Shown here one piece after another: positions 34,101-46,216 of a stretch of 64,000 nt of DNA. The stretch is from Salminus brasiliensis. Taxonomy: Eukaryota; Chordata; Actinopteri; Characiformes; Bryconidae. The stretch is taken from positions 35,481,842 through 35,545,841 of the forward strand of contig NC_132880.1 in NCBI RefSeq assembly GCF_030463535.1, in the 5' to 3' direction. Each line of letters opens with the position of its first letter. The first letter of the stretch is position 1. A model generated the notes under the pieces. The model searched no databases and was not told where the DNA came from. It saw only the letters and a program-made list of their open reading frames with translations. The translations under genes and the position numbers were made by a program.

Positions 34101-37100
34101 GATACATATCTAGTTTGTGGGCATGCAACATGAATGTGAACGGTCAGATTAGATTTCATGCTTTTTGTTTTGCCATTTTTATGATTTTTTCACTGTTTTG
34201 TTTTGGCTGTATGCATGTGCTTAGTGCTGTCGTCATCAGCCAGCACCGGCAGAACGGCAAAATAATAAAAGACTGGAACAGCTATGACAACAGTCAGTGG
34301 AAGGACAATGAAATTTGCTTGATATTTGGGGAAAAGTGACTTGAAGGAGCATACCAAAATTGAATCGTAGGTGATTGAAGCGACGTCTGTAAACTTAAAG
34401 ATGTCCGCATGCGTGTTTCTTCAGGGACAGATTCATTCACATTACAGACAGATGCAAGTCACTTCCATTCATTAATGTGAATTGTTTAGCCAAATCCGAT
34501 CTGAGCAAACAATCGGAAGCCAAAATGTTTTTTTCTGTTACTTTGTTGACTTTTTTTGGAGGGGGGGGGGCAGTTTTTCAACAGTTGGACCAGCCATCTA
34601 ATTCATTAGAGTACACTTGCTGGTACAGCCAAATTGTGTCACAGATGAAAAAATCATACTATTGAATAGATGCTAAATTGAAAGTAATAGAAAATAATAG
34701 TTTGCTCTCTTCTACTCTCAAAATTAGTCATGTTCTGAACTAATGGCTTGTTAAGTGGTCATAATTTACCTTCTCTTATACATTGAGGGTACATGCATGC
34801 CCTTTCCTGTTATCCTTTCTGGTATGTTTTATATTTAACATACACTTTATGTTTTTGTGTTCTTCATTTTAACATTGGAGCATGTCTGTGTTAAAACCTG
34901 CTGGCTTTATTGGACTAGCTGTTATGTGAAATGTAATCCTAGCTGTGTTAAAACTACTCTGTAATTGTAATCATTGTGTTTTCCTTCACAGCAACATGCT
35001 GCTTGGATCATTCCATTTTTCTGCTACCAAATCTTTGATTTTGCCCTTAACACCCTGGTAGCAATAAGTGTTGTGGTTTACCCGAACACTATTCAGGACT
35101 ACCTTCAGCAATTGGTAAGCTGAGTTATGATATTTAATTAGATTATTATATGTCTGCAAGGACTTCTGTGTTTCAGAGATTATAGACCCTGTTTACACCA
35201 GGTCTCTTTAGTTGCATCAGGATTATATCTGGATAAAAGTGTAAGTGTAAACACACCCAAGACGCATTTATAACACCACTTCAGAATGAGGGCTGATGTG
35301 AGCCACGTTATAACTGTGTAAACACATCCCTCAGTCCAAAATGTGTTCACCAACCAAAACCCCACCCAGTACAACCGTAACACCTCCTCATTCAGTACAT
35401 TGCTTGGCACGTGATCAGTGTCTTTGAAAAAGATAATCATGACGGACGACGGCATATAAACTCATGCACAATGGCATATAAACGTGTACATTTCAAGACA
35501 GCAGCCATCTTTAGTACAGCACAGGCTGAACGAATAAACAACTAGTTACCGTGTTACAAGCAGATTTGCATATTCCATCCCGCACCGCAATTAGATTTCA
35601 GTCTGACTAACTGGAGATGCATTTGACTACCTAGTGTAAATGCATGTGGTAAAATCTTGATCTGGATACAATCCAGATACTAGTCACATGAAGTGACCAG
35701 GTGTAAACAGGGTCATAGACTGTCTCTGAAAGTTTTTGTCTTTATATTTTCACAGCCAGGGACCTTTCCATACAAAGAGGACTTGATGTCCACAAACAAC
35801 ATGTGCCTAGTTTTTGCAGTTCTGCTCTTTATCGGCTGCATCCTGGCCTTTAAGGTAACTACAAGCTTACATTAATAAGTAGATAAGAAGTAGTAGTAGT
35901 AGTATAAGTAGTATAATAAGAATAATAATAGTAACTATTATTTATAATAAGCACATTCAATAAAAGAGTCAAAATGTTCATGTTGTTCCCCCCCTCACTA
36001 GGCTTACCTGATTGCCTGTGTGTGGAACTGCTACAGATACGTTAGCGGAAGAGGCACCACAGAGGTCTTGGTTTATGTCACCACAAATGATACCACAGTA
36101 AGTCAAGCAAACTCTACTATGTCAAAAAATGGATCTTTTGTAATTTTTCTAAAATCAACACGATGTGAAAATTATACATACTAGTGTACTTGGATCACTA
36201 GGATCATTATTCTATACTCATTAATTAATAACCTGCCAAGGCCTCCTAACTTCTAGCTAGTGATCATGATTGACTATGGCTGGTAGCTTCTCTGAAGAAG
36301 GGTTTCTTTGTTGATTTGTTAAAAGAAAGCAGTTCATTGAAAGCCCAGTATTGCCTTGACATTTATGTTCATGATTAATGTTTGTCAGTTTAGAGTACTA
36401 CACTTTAATAAAATGGTCATACATCTTCTGACACATCGAATGATGATAGTTACCATCCCCTCATGTTCACAGTGGTGATTAGTCAGGGATTGAGTGGAAA
36501 GTAATAACGAGGGTACTGTGCTGTGTCTGCCCAAGCCTAATCCCCTACAATGTCTGCCACAAGTAATCCAAGCTCCTGTCTCACTGCTTCTGCCTCATCG
36601 TAGCCTCTGGACAATGCCATGTTATATTTGTTTATTTTTACATTAGCTCTGTAAGTAACTGGATTGTCAGTATTGGTTAAATAGATTAAAGTTGTGCTTT
36701 GGACCAGTGTTCAGCTGCTTTGGGAAAAAAACAACATTGAAAAAACAGGGCTTTCTCGCTCTTCAGCTCCAACCCGTTACATAACTGGCCATGCTTGTCC
36801 GGTTCATTTGAAATCCTCTCATTGATGCAGTCGGACCCTTCTTCCAAGGTTAGAATAGCATCCCCTTCGAGCATATTCTGGGCGCATTTGAAATTAGCCC
36901 TTGTTTCATAATGCAGTTAAGGCTTATCTTTCTGATTCTGTTGCTGGTCAAGGGCAAAGAGCAGCCACATGATGCCCTGCAGTTACAGGCAAACACTGAG
37001 CTCTATGATGAAGGTAAAGGAAGCAGGAAAAAAAAACCTTCATTGTAGCTCTGAGTGATATCATCTACACCAGTACAGTACAGTGTTATTTTTAGTGATA

Positions 37101-38382
37101 TTGAAAGATAACCAAACTGAACTGCAATATTTAATTTACTGGGTGCTTCAGATATTTTCAAAAGGAAAGGAATACACATGTGTGCTGATGTATTAGCGCT
37201 GTAATTTTCCCACTCTACTAATACTACTTATTAAGAATTAAAAGAAAGTAAAATGTATTTTTAGCACCGTTGTAAATTGTATTCTATTAAATAATTTTCT
37301 TTAGCTTTGAAACTGTAAAATTCACACATGATAAGCACAACTATCTGTGACTCACTTTCATGCACCATGTTTCTTTGGTCTTAAGTCATGTTTGTTCACA
37401 AATAATTTTGTGAGTTCTTGGGTTTTAAGATACAGGACACATTCTGAGAATGTGAAGAGGTTTTGTTTTTGGCTTTATTTGTTGTAGTGTAGGAGCCTTT
37501 ATAAGGATGAAGGATGCAATGATAAACATTATGCCATTATGTAAGGGGTCTTTTACATTTTCCTCACTGGTTAGGATTTTATAAATCTTGTAATGTGAGC
37601 CAACCATGCCAAAAAACACACCCAGGGCTGGCCAGGCTTGTTGAGCTGGATGACCTGTTTAGCCCCTGACCAGCATAGAGAATGTTTTTGTTTGATTTTG
37701 ATGGTTTAGTTAGTCTACTAGCATTACCAACTTGACCTGGCTAGTCAGCTAGTATGACCAAGCTGGTTGTCCTCCATGACCAACATGATCAAGCTGGTTG
37801 TCCTCCATGACCTGCATGACCAAGCTGGTTGACCACCATGACAAAGTTGGTTGATCACAATGACAAACATGATCAAGCTGGTTGTCCACCATGACTTGCA
37901 TGACCATACCGTTCGATAACCATAACCAAGCTGTTCAAGCTGTTTGACAACTTTGACCAGTGCAATCAAGCTGGTTGACCTGCATTGCCAAGCTAGGTTG
38001 TATCTGTATGAACAACATGACCATGCTGGTTCACCAGCATGATTAGCCTAGCTTATGGGCGTAGGGTATGTTTTCCACTGGATGCCCAGCTTTTCAGTCA
38101 GCTTGGTTCTCAAAGACCAAGATCAGTTACCACCAAAGCTTGTCCCGAGCTTGATGAAGGAAAAAACCAAAGTTTTCTGGCATATAGTAGCAACAGTCCG
38201 GAATCATGAGTTAAACTTTTGATGGGTTCACGTTTTTTTCCAACCCTAAATACCCTCTAAGAGCAACTTGTCCGATGCTAACATTCTATCTTGTGTCGTT
38301 TCTTTAGGTACTGCTTCCGTCCTATGAGGAGGTTGTCGCCATTCCACCGAAAGAGCCGCCCCCTCAGTATGTTTCAGCATGA
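28170..38382 (+). CDS. LAPTM4B: Lysosomal-associated transmembrane protein 4B
   Basis: Seven coding exons (28170-28262, 30447-30564, 33515-33588, 34992-35114, 35756-35854, 36002-36097, 38308-38382) join in frame to 225 residues, close to the 226 of the short human isoform. The protein is a four-pass late endosome/lysosome membrane protein, with membrane segments near residues 24-45, 72-93, 98-125 and 150-178. The N-terminal [13 protein letters not shown] and the C-terminal WNCYRY are conserved. Two PY-type motifs, LPSY (204-207) and PPQY (219-222), match those that recruit NEDD4-family ubiquitin ligases for sorting. LAPTM4A is the paralogue to exclude; the C-terminus and synteny favour LAPTM4B. 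The long introns hold several repeats. Confidence 0.97.
28920..28962. repeat. (GGCA)n microsatellite
   Basis: About ten GCAG/GGCA tetranucleotides, one of them variant (GACA), lie in LAPTM4B intron 1. Confidence 0.9.
29585..29715 (-). repeat. Interspersed repeat family B copy
   Basis: The copy reads in reverse towards 'ttttggagatacaagg' at 29696, which mirrors the 'tgtatctccaaaat' end of other copies. It lies in LAPTM4B intron 1. Confidence 0.65.
29803..29965 (+). repeat. tRNA-derived SINE
   Basis: The head has an internal RNA polymerase III promoter: an A-box TAGCGTAGTGG at 29813-29823 and a B-box GGTTTGATACC at 29857-29867, with tRNA-like spacing. A non-tRNA body follows and ends in a TG-rich tail near 29940-29960. 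It lies in LAPTM4B intron 1. It does not look like a functional tRNA gene because the anticodon arm is not conserved. Confidence 0.8.
30680..30805 (+). repeat. Interspersed repeat family B copy
   Basis: It contains 'cttgtatctccaaaatag' at 30689 and 'cttttggttcgttcatcaaa', the same order of motifs as at 61395-61618. It lies in LAPTM4B intron 2. Confidence 0.65.
30868..30947 (-). repeat. tRNA-derived SINE head (reversed, truncated)
   Basis: On the minus strand an A-box-like TAGCCTAGCGG (30925-30935) is followed by 'cttcctttggcagact'. The B-box is lost or degraded. It is a second SINE family, distinct from that at 29803. Confidence 0.55.
31176..31650 (+). mobile_element. 5' fragment of a Tc1-like transposon
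   Basis: A left terminal repeat containing 'tacagtccttataaaaagtg' is followed by a leader and broken transposase frames. These include EPEHPLEF (31500) and a segment near [10 protein letters not shown], resembling '[12 protein letters not shown]' of Tc1 N-terminal domains. The DDE region and the right end are absent. Confidence 0.65.
32005..32350 (-). mobile_element. Tc1-like transposon, deletion derivative
   Basis: Recognisable blocks are 'ctgtggtatctggcacaa' (32089), 'catcaatgagcc'-like text at 32165, 'ttggaccacttttggtatg' (32198) and 'cccacaagacct' (32231). They appear in the order seen in a common teleost Tc1 family on its minus strand, but the central transposase region is gone. It lies in LAPTM4B intron 2. 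Confidence 0.7.
32937..33085 (+). repeat. Interspersed repeat family B copy
   Basis: The terminal motif 'gctgtccaatgaaaacc' followed by 'atgtatctcc' (32945-32971) matches the end of the copy at 61395-61618. The far end is degraded. Confidence 0.7.
33360..33391. repeat. (AAT)n microsatellite
   Basis: About ten AAT units lie in LAPTM4B intron 2. Confidence 0.9.
33985..34520. repeat. Interspersed DNA-transposon-like repeat (hAT-like by eye)
   Basis: The block runs from 'ggctacgttcaaattgcca' to 'caaatccgatctgagcaaac'. Internal motifs such as 'aaatcagatttgagtcacc' are typical of teleost non-autonomous hAT-type repeats. No coding capacity is seen. It lies in LAPTM4B intron 3, and the family assignment is tentative. 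Confidence 0.45.
35185..35714. mobile_element. MITE with near-perfect 20-bp terminal inverted repeats
   Basis: The left end (35185-35204) and the reverse complement of the right end (35695-35714) share 19 of 20 bases; the left end begins 'gaccctgtttacacc'. The 530-bp interior has no transposase. It sits in LAPTM4B intron 4, only about 40 bp before exon 5. Confidence 0.88.
37735..38045. repeat. Degenerate minisatellite around 'gaccaagctggttg'
   Basis: The motif 'atgaccaagctggttg' or close variants recurs about ten times, spaced by roughly 20-35 bp. Intervening text alternates between 'tcctccatgac' and 'accaccatgac'. It lies in LAPTM4B intron 6, about 260 bp before the last exon. Confidence 0.85.
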
Positions 38383-41300
38383 GACATTTTCCTCTCTCTC
38401 CGACTCCCCCGCTCGCCTCCCCAACCCCCTCCAAAGAAAGGATTTCTCTATCACTATTGCCTATTGCCCTCTACTTCTTACTATGTGGCGCTTTTCTTTT
38501 CTTCTGTGCTCCCTGAAGGCAGTAGTGTGACTTTGACATGTCCTTTCCTCTCCAAGGCACAGCTGTTCTGGCAGCCCAAGTGCTGTGCGTCAGCTCCAAT
38601 TTGATTTGCACTTCCCGTGATTATGCACAGCACTGACCTCCCCTTTTTTTAAAACTGTGAACTTCTCAGTACTGCTGTTGTCTACTGAAATACCTGAAAA
38701 ATGCACCACGTGCAATAAACATGAGGGTTATGTAAGAGCACTTTTCAGATGGCAGTTTGAAGCCCAGGATCTTGCTGAATGTAGTGACCAGGGTATTTTT
38801 GTCTAACCTTCTTTGTATTAATACTGAACTGTAAGAAAACCCAGAGACCCAAGTTGTGGTTGAAACGTACATAGATCAATCCTGAATAAAGTCCTCTAAC
38901 AAAATCAGGTCTTTTATACCAACAGTATGCCAGATTTAATGGAGCCTAGCAGTTTCCAGTCTTTTGGTAAGGTTGTACATTGAATAATAATATTATGGTG
39001 AATTCAGACAATGCAAGGAGTCGAAAGGCCACATGCTTTAGTTTCAAGGTTAATGCACAGAGATATACTGTGTATACAAGTGCAGTTTAATTGGTGATAA
39101 TGACTTGGGATCTGTATGTAATGATTTTCACAATATGTTCATTATTCTTCATGCATAGTTCCCCCCTCTTTGTTGTGGTCTAATCTGAATTGAGAGTATA
39201 TGAATAAAAACAGCCACAGATGAGACGGATATGAAGATGAACTGAACCTTAAAGCTGACACTTGCTATTTTATTCATTACTACTTTGTTACCATTCGTTC
39301 TTTGGCTGCATGCTGCATTATTTTTGCACATAATTCATGATGTTCGTTCTATACTAGGTCAGTCACTGTAATGATTGAATAGTGGATTGTAGCTCAGTAC
39401 CATAGTATAGCTAGAACGTAGCCTTTTAGCGTGCTCTGTTAACCTGACTATGAGTAAAATGAAATCTCTGGGTGTCTTCCCCAGCTTCATTCTGCTTCTT
39501 AGGTTATTTAATCATTTGTAATGTTTTATATTAAAAGAGCTATGCAAAACTATGTTAAAGCACCCTGATGCTGTATTTCTACACAAAGCTCAGTATCTTT
39601 CAATGCTTTTGTTACTGTACTTATATTGTAAAGTCTGATATAGTGGAATTGAATATTTTACTCGAATACTCAATTTGCAAGACTACAAAACCTCAAAGAA
39701 CAGGATGTTTGTCCTCTTTTTCCATTCAGTTGAGTTTTCATCCTATTTTTTTATTAAGACACCCAACTAAACATGATGAACTGCCAACAATACACTAATA
39801 ACTAATACTGCACCACACACTACCACACATACAAATAACGAAAGAAAACTTGCTATTGTAATTTTTGTATTGGACTTTTACTTAAGAGAATTTAAGAGGA
39901 CTTGTTTTTCTGGGCAAGCTGAGAGACACATAACCCTCACTGAAAGTGAAAGAAGCATGTGGACTGAGGTGGTAGTAGTAATATTACCGGATAATAACAT
40001 GGATAATAATTTGGTTTATGCAGTTCTCGTGAGTGTTATCCTGCCCGCTTTTCCAAAGTTACATACTGCAGTTAGCAGCATGCTGAGCTCTAAGTTACAG
40101 TGGGTCATCAATATGATTTTGAAGCTGTTAGTTTAAGGTAAAGACATTTCATCTGTACAATTTCCTTCCCCAACCAAAAACAGCCATTCATACATTAGGA
40201 GAGCAACGGGTAATAAATGGCTAAAAGAAGCCTCCAAACATGTTTGGACCTCCCGAATAAGTTGAAGCAGTGTGAGAGTCTGTTCATGCCAGAGAAAGGT
40301 ACAAAAGAGCTTTGTGTTGAAATATAGTAAAATACTGCTTTAAGTACTTTCTACCATGCATCAACAAGTTACAGTAGCCAGCTACTTGCTGTTTGTTCCT
40401 ATGAAACACGTAGAGGGGTAGATTTAGATCATTCTGTTTTATAACTGCAACCTTTCAGAATCCAAGATTATAGCCTGTTCCGGCAAATCGTTTGAAATTT
40501 GTAAGGGTATAATGAGTTGACTTAGGGGGGAAAAAATCATGTCACATTGTACTTCCAAAATGTACAATTTATTACTGATTTTTATTGTTGGTCTTTAATG
40601 TCGTCTGTAATCGAGGTTGTTCAAACAGACTTGTGATATTCCATTGGCTGTAATATTTGTACTGAACCTGTATCAACAGTAACAGATTGACACACTGTAA
40701 TGTGTTTAATGTAGAGTGAATGAAACTTGCTGAAACCTCCAACAGGTCTTATGAGTAAAGAGAATGGGTGTGTGTCCTGTCCCGTTACGTATTCTGTTGT
40801 TGGGTCTGCACTTGTTTATGTCTCATTTTTAAACCATAAAGTATTCTGATGGTGTTTAATCATCCTGGCTGTGGAGGTTGTCTTTCCTCTTCGTGAGAGA
40901 GATCTAGATTGTGCATAGCTGAAATCCCATCAGATCCTGTCTGGGATGACTAAGTGGAGGCCTGTAAATCTGTCTCTGCCCTAAACAAAGTCACGTGCCT
41001 GTCTGCTATCACCCCCACCCCCTCCCCATCTCTTGCCCAGTTTCCAGAAAGGGAGTGGATCATAGTGGATTTGTAGAGATGGCTCCAAAAGCGAGGGATG
41101 GCATTACCTTTGCCTTACCAGAACAGACATGCTCACCTACTTTCCCCCGCCCGCATGTGCGCAACTGGGTCAGTTTTAGTCAGGCATGGGTCAGAGCAGT
41201 CATTCTGTCGTGTAAAGAAGACATGAAACAAACTCAGCAAGACACTCTGCAGTCCCTCCAGTGACCCATTTCATGGCTCAGCACTCTAAGGCTATTACTA

Positions 41301-41690
41301 AACACTCCACTTGTTCACTTCATAAACATGCTGCTTTTGACCGCCTACTAGCTCCTCATTACGCATTCGTCCTCATTTTATGGCAAGCCCGCTGCACGTG
41401 CCCAGCTGATTGAGATACTTTGACCTGTGAGAGCATTTAAGATTTAAGACTTAGTAAACGTGCAGTTTTGGCTGATCAAACTGGGGCAATCACTTAAGAC
41501 AGAGATTTCAGCACAAAATCCCTGAAAATTAAATCACATCAACTTGTAGTAGCTGCACCCTTTCAAAGCTTCAGCTCCACTTTCCCTTTTCAAATGCTGC
41601 TGGATCACAGACATTCAGGCTGCAACACTCCTGAATATGGGCTGAAAATGTACTGTACTTAAGTTTACTGTATATATATAATTTAAGAGC
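38383..41690. other. LAPTM4B 3'UTR and intergenic DNA
   Basis: AATAAA signals lie at 38885-38890 and 39203-39208, so the 3'UTR is probably 0.5-0.85 kb, with longer forms possible. No coding exon is recognised further on. In particular no von Willebrand A or EGF-like matrilin exons are seen, although MATN2 sits here in human. Confidence 0.55.
38885..38890 (+). terminator. Poly(A) signal of LAPTM4B (candidate)
   Basis: This is the first canonical AATAAA after the LAPTM4B stop, about 500 nt downstream. Confidence 0.55.
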
Positions 41691-41695
41691 TGGTA

Positions 41696-42540
41696 CAGTG
41701 GTATACAAAGATTGAGGCACTGTGAATAGTTAACGAAGTAAAAGATGACCCAAATTTCCAAATGGTGTAAAGTTAAAGATGACACCATTCTTTTTATATT
41801 TTAAGAACGGTAACCTTCTATTTCCATTACAGTTTAAAAAAAACAATTAAAGAAAAATGATCCAAAGCAAGGGTTTGGGCACCCTGCGTGCTTAGAAACA
41901 CCACCATTGGTTTATAACCAGTTTAATTAGAATAAGACAATTCTTGTTTAGGGGATTTTCACCCAATTCTTCAGTGCAAAAAAAAAGTTCTGTGAGATTC
42001 TTGGGGTGTCGTACATGCTCTGCTCTTTTGAGGCCTATCCGCTAAAAGTTAATGATGCGAGGGATTGAGGTAGTTTGTTGTGGATTTGGAAGTGTTTATA
42101 GGATCCTTGTTGGTATTTCATGAAATAAAATTTCCTCTACCAGAGAGATGTTCCCTCTGCAAAACAAGCCCAAAACATGGACAATCCACCCTCCATGCTG
42201 AACAGTTAGAGAGGTGTTCTTTCCATTCAATTCTGTTTTTCTCTAAACATCTCTAAACTTTGCTCATTACAGCCAAACTGTTCTATTATAACTTCATCTT
42301 GCCTCAGGACTTTTTAGATGGTCATATTTGTGCAGGTGTTGCTGCACAGTAGAATAGTGCACCAACACCCCAAATGTGTGAGTGTTAAATCTTGGTGAAG
42401 GTCTTTTTTGCAGTACAATGGGGTTTTCTTGGTCTTCTATACCTTAACATGACCACCATTTCTGTGGTGATTTCTGAATTACATTATGAACTGAGGAAAT
42501 GGCTCCTTGAATATGTTAACCGGGGTGCCTAAATACCACA
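41696..42540 (-). mobile_element. Decayed Tc1/mariner-like transposon
   Basis: The left end has a Tc1-type terminal repeat beginning 'cagtggtatacaaag', and 'gggtttgggcaccctg' lies at 41870. The right part carries 'aaccggggtgcctaaatac' (42520). Between them the minus strand has decayed transposase text around 42150-42480, without an open frame. Boundaries are approximate. Confidence 0.65.
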
Positions 42541-44722
42541 GCACATGTATATAATGTAGGTTGTTATATCCAAAAACAATGAACTTGCATGAACTGGGGA
42601 GTGAATGGAAGGTTTTCCTGTTCCATTTTTATGGCAAGTGAACAGTTAATGCATTACATTGAAAAAGAAGTGATGGAAAAAGTGTCCCATGATATGAACC
42701 CTTTAAGTAAGTGCAAGTGAAGAGTTATTTTTAGTATCATACCAAGAACACACTGCAAGAACATACCGCCTGTCTACTGCAGGTGCAAGTCCTTAATGTA
42801 TCACATTAGCTTTATCCACCTACAATACAGCCATATAAAAATGTATTCACACAGTCATGACAGAAAATTTTCTCTCAATGTATCAGTGCTTATCCAAGGT
42901 GTTGAGTACTGGAAATAACCCTGCTTAGAGGGATTATTGTGAACCTTGGATGCCACTTTCACACAGCTTGACAAGCACTGGCTGACTGTGCTTTATCTTT
43001 ACATATGCAACTAAGCAAAAGGGAATCAAATGCACTGTGTTCTAAAGCTTTCAGAGCGTGCCCTTCCCGGTAGCTCCTCTACACTCAAAAGAGGGCACAG
43101 GAAGAGCGTGTTCCTGAGGGCACAGTGCTTATGCCAGCTGCACTGGCTCTCTTCAGATTTCACATTGGTCAGCAGAGCCTGTGGGAACCAGCAGTGTTTA
43201 CTATCAGACGCCGCATGAGAATCCATATAGAGTATGTAAAAATCACTGCCAACTATAAAATCACTTTAGGACTTTTATGTTCGGTGGCTGCATCTGCTGT
43301 CATTCCACTTCATTGCAAGACTGGGATTAAAAAAAGGATTCATTTTCACAGTGGGAAGCAATATCAACATCATAAATATCAGGCTGTTCAGATTCCAATT
43401 TCACAAATACTGTAAAAAATGCAAAGGAAAACCCGGGCTTGCACACGCAGAGCTGATTTCAGATCTTAGCGCCCTGTGATGCAAGAACAAACTTAAACCT
43501 GTAAATCCCTTAATGCGCCTGGTGTAAGGTTTACAGAGTGTCCTTACACTGTTACTGTCACCGCCCCAAGATACCCATCATGGCCACTGTTATGACACAG
43601 ATTTAAAAAAGGTTACGAAACAGATACGCCTCATTGGTAGTTGCGTAATTTTAATTTTAAGTCTTAATTCAGTTATTTCTGATGCTGTGGTCTGATTCCT
43701 CACATTTTAAATGGTACAGGACAGTCTCATATTTAATGTGGGTATTTAAAGACTTTGCATATCACTCATATTATATATATATTAAATATGGCACCTAGAA
43801 CAAGAAATACTTGCATTAAGAAAAACCCAGTATTACAGTGCAGTAATACTATCATGCTTCTCTTTGGTACATTCATAGGCACCAGACTTTATGTTTTTAA
43901 TGCTGTTCTGAGTCAAAAACATGCATATAATTTTAATAACATGCAAGAAATGTATATATTCATATTAATCTCTCAGATGCATCATCTAATCGTCATCTAA
44001 TTCTCCGCTGGCCACAATTTAACACTAAATAAAAAACTAAACATTAAGTTAGAATGATTGACAGAGCTTGAAACTTGCTCTTTTATGAATATCATAACTT
44101 CATTAAACCCTTATGCATTAATGAAATCTGCTCCAGATTCACACCACCTACACCACCTTATCATACACTAAAGACACTAAAAGAAAACATTACTTTTATA
44201 CCAGTTGACCAAGCAATTTTCTTTGAAGTTTACATTTTTTAGACTGGAAACTGATTACATGCGTCTTATTTAAAGTGAACATATTCTAACAATCCCAGGG
44301 AAAAGTCCAGGGTTTCACGGCAGCGCTTGTTTCTACAGGCTCCACTTTGTTCAGTGTGCGGATTAATCAGTAAACACGACGCTCTAAGTCCCGCCTTCTC
44401 GACGATACGATTGGTCTATATGTGCCTGAATCTAGTGAACCTATTGGTCAAACTGCTTCACACCACAACCGACTGAACACAGCCTAAAAACGCCTAAACG
44501 CAAACGTAAATAAACACAAATCAGTTACAGAGAGAAAATGCTGTGGTTTGGTCTTGGTGACACATGTGGACCAAATATTCTGAAAGATCCAAAGTCACTG
44601 ACTGTCAAATCAGCGACACACAATTATTGCCAATCAGGAGAATCAAAAGTTAACAGTGCCCAGTAGAATGTTTTTTTTTTTTTTTATGCAATTGACGAAG
44701 TATTTTTATTTGGTCATATACA

Positions 44723-44725
<3 letters not shown>
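42541..44725. other. Intergenic DNA, no gene recognised
   Basis: The stretch is AT-rich. Short open frames at 43026-43415 and 43755-44000 show no recognisable family. At 44290-44520 a GC-richer block has two 'attggtc' CCAAT-like motifs; it could be a repeat or an unrecognised promoter. Confidence 0.4.

Positions 44726-44785
<60 letters not shown>
44726..44785. repeat. (AT)n microsatellite
   Basis: About 30 AT dinucleotides lie just left of the Tc1 element that begins at 44821. Confidence 0.95.
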
Positions 44786-44788
<3 letters not shown>

Positions 44789-44820
44789 TTAACAAAGTCA
44801 AATTGTTTTCAAGGTATTTA

Positions 44821-46216
44821 CAGTGGGCCAAAAAGTATTTAGTCAGTCAGGATTTATTTATTTGTATTTTTATTTTATTTTAAGAATTTATTTATGTAAA
44901 TTATGGTGGAAAATATGTATTTAGTCACCCACAAACAAGCAAGATTTCTGGCTCTCACAGACCTGTAACGTCTTCTTTAAGAAGCTCTTCTGTCCTCCAC
45001 TCATTAATTGTATTAATGGCACTTGTTTGACCTAGTTATCTGTATAAAAGACACCTGTCCACAGCCTCAAACAGTCAGTCTCCAAACTTAACCATGGCCA
45101 AGACAAAAGGGCTGTCGAAGGACACCAGGAAGAAAATTGTAGACCTGCACCAGTCTAGGAAGAGTGAATCTTCAATAGGCAAGGAGGCTGGTGTGAATAA
45201 ATCAACTGTGGGAGCAACTGTAAGAAAATGGAAGACATACAAGACCACTGATAACCTCCCTCGCAAGATCTCATCCCGTGGGGTCAAAATGATCATGAGA
45301 AGGTGAACAAAAATCACAGAACTACACGGAGGGACCTGATGAATGACCTGCAGAGAGCTGGGACCAAAGTAACAAAGGCTACCATCAGTAACACACTACG
45401 CCGAGAGGGGCGCAAATCCTGCAGTGCCAGGTGTGTCCCCCCTGCTTAAACCAGTACATGTCCAGGCCCATCTGAAGTTTGCCAGAGAGCATATGGACGA
45501 TCCAGAAGGGGATTGGGAGAATGTCATGTGGTCAGATGAAACCAAAATAGAACTTTTTGGTAAAAACTAAATTTGTTTTTCTGCAAAGGGGACAGAACGA
45601 CTAATCTGTGTTAAGGGAGGAATGAACAGGACCATGTATCGTGAGATTTTAAGCCAAAACCTCCTTCCAATAGTGAAAGCATTGAAGATGGAACATGGCT
45701 GGGTCTTCCAGCATGACAATGATCCCAAACACACCACTCAGGCAACAAAGGAGTGACTCCGTAAAAAGCATTTCAAAGTCCTGGAGTGGCCAGTCTCCAG
45801 ACCTCAACCCCATAGAAAATTTGTGGAGGGAGTTAAAAGTCTGTGTTGCCCAGCAACAGCACCAAAACATCACTGCTCTAGAAGAGATCTGTATGGAGGA
45901 ATGGGCCAAAATACCAGCTACAGTGTGTGCAAACCTGGTGAAGACTTACAGGAAACATTGGACCTCTGTCATTGCCAACAAAGGTTATTTTACACAGTAT
46001 TAAGTTGAACTTTTGTTATTGACCAAATACTTATTTTCCACCATAATTTACAAATCAATTATTTAAAAATCCTACATTGTGATTTCCTAGATTGGTTCTC
46101 ATTTTGTCTCTCATAGTTAAAGTGTACCGATGAGGAAAATTACAGACCTCCCTCATCTTTCTAAGTAGGAGAACTTGCACAAACAGTGGCTGACTAAATA
46201 CATTTTGGCCCCACTG
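44821..46216 (+). mobile_element. Full-length but inactive Tc1/mariner transposon
   Basis: Terminal inverted repeats begin 'cagtgggccaaaaagtattt' on the left. On the right, read in reverse complement, they begin 'cagtggggccaaaatgtat'. Both are flanked by TA, the target duplication of this superfamily. The element is 1396 bp. The transposase starts at 45094 (MAKTKGLSKDTRKKIVDLH, then helix-turn-helix IGKEAGVNKSTVGATVRKW) and ends with a DDE segment ([16 protein letters not shown], 45790-45830) and [13 protein letters not shown] near 45970. Stops and frameshifts split it, so it is a transposase pseudogene. Confidence 0.93.
45094..46003 (+). pseudogene. Tc1 transposase pseudogene
   Basis: The N-terminal frame is open from 45094 to a stop at 45304. 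The catalytic C-terminal part is open again at 45695-46003, with the motif DLNPIENLW. The intervening part has several stops and frame changes. The remaining pieces are co-linear with a roughly 340-residue Tc1 transposase. Confidence 0.85.

Noticed and set aside
37735-38045. CRISPR-like array
   Set aside because: Unit and spacer lengths vary, units are degenerate, and the context is a vertebrate intron. It is a minisatellite.
39870-40136. 88-residue open frame downstream of LAPTM4B
   Set aside because: It starts at a non-ATG-like context in 3' flanking DNA and shows no family resemblance.
41341-41550. Search for matrilin exons between LAPTM4B and RPL30
   Set aside because: No cysteine-spaced EGF-like or von Willebrand A signature was seen in any frame with splice sites.
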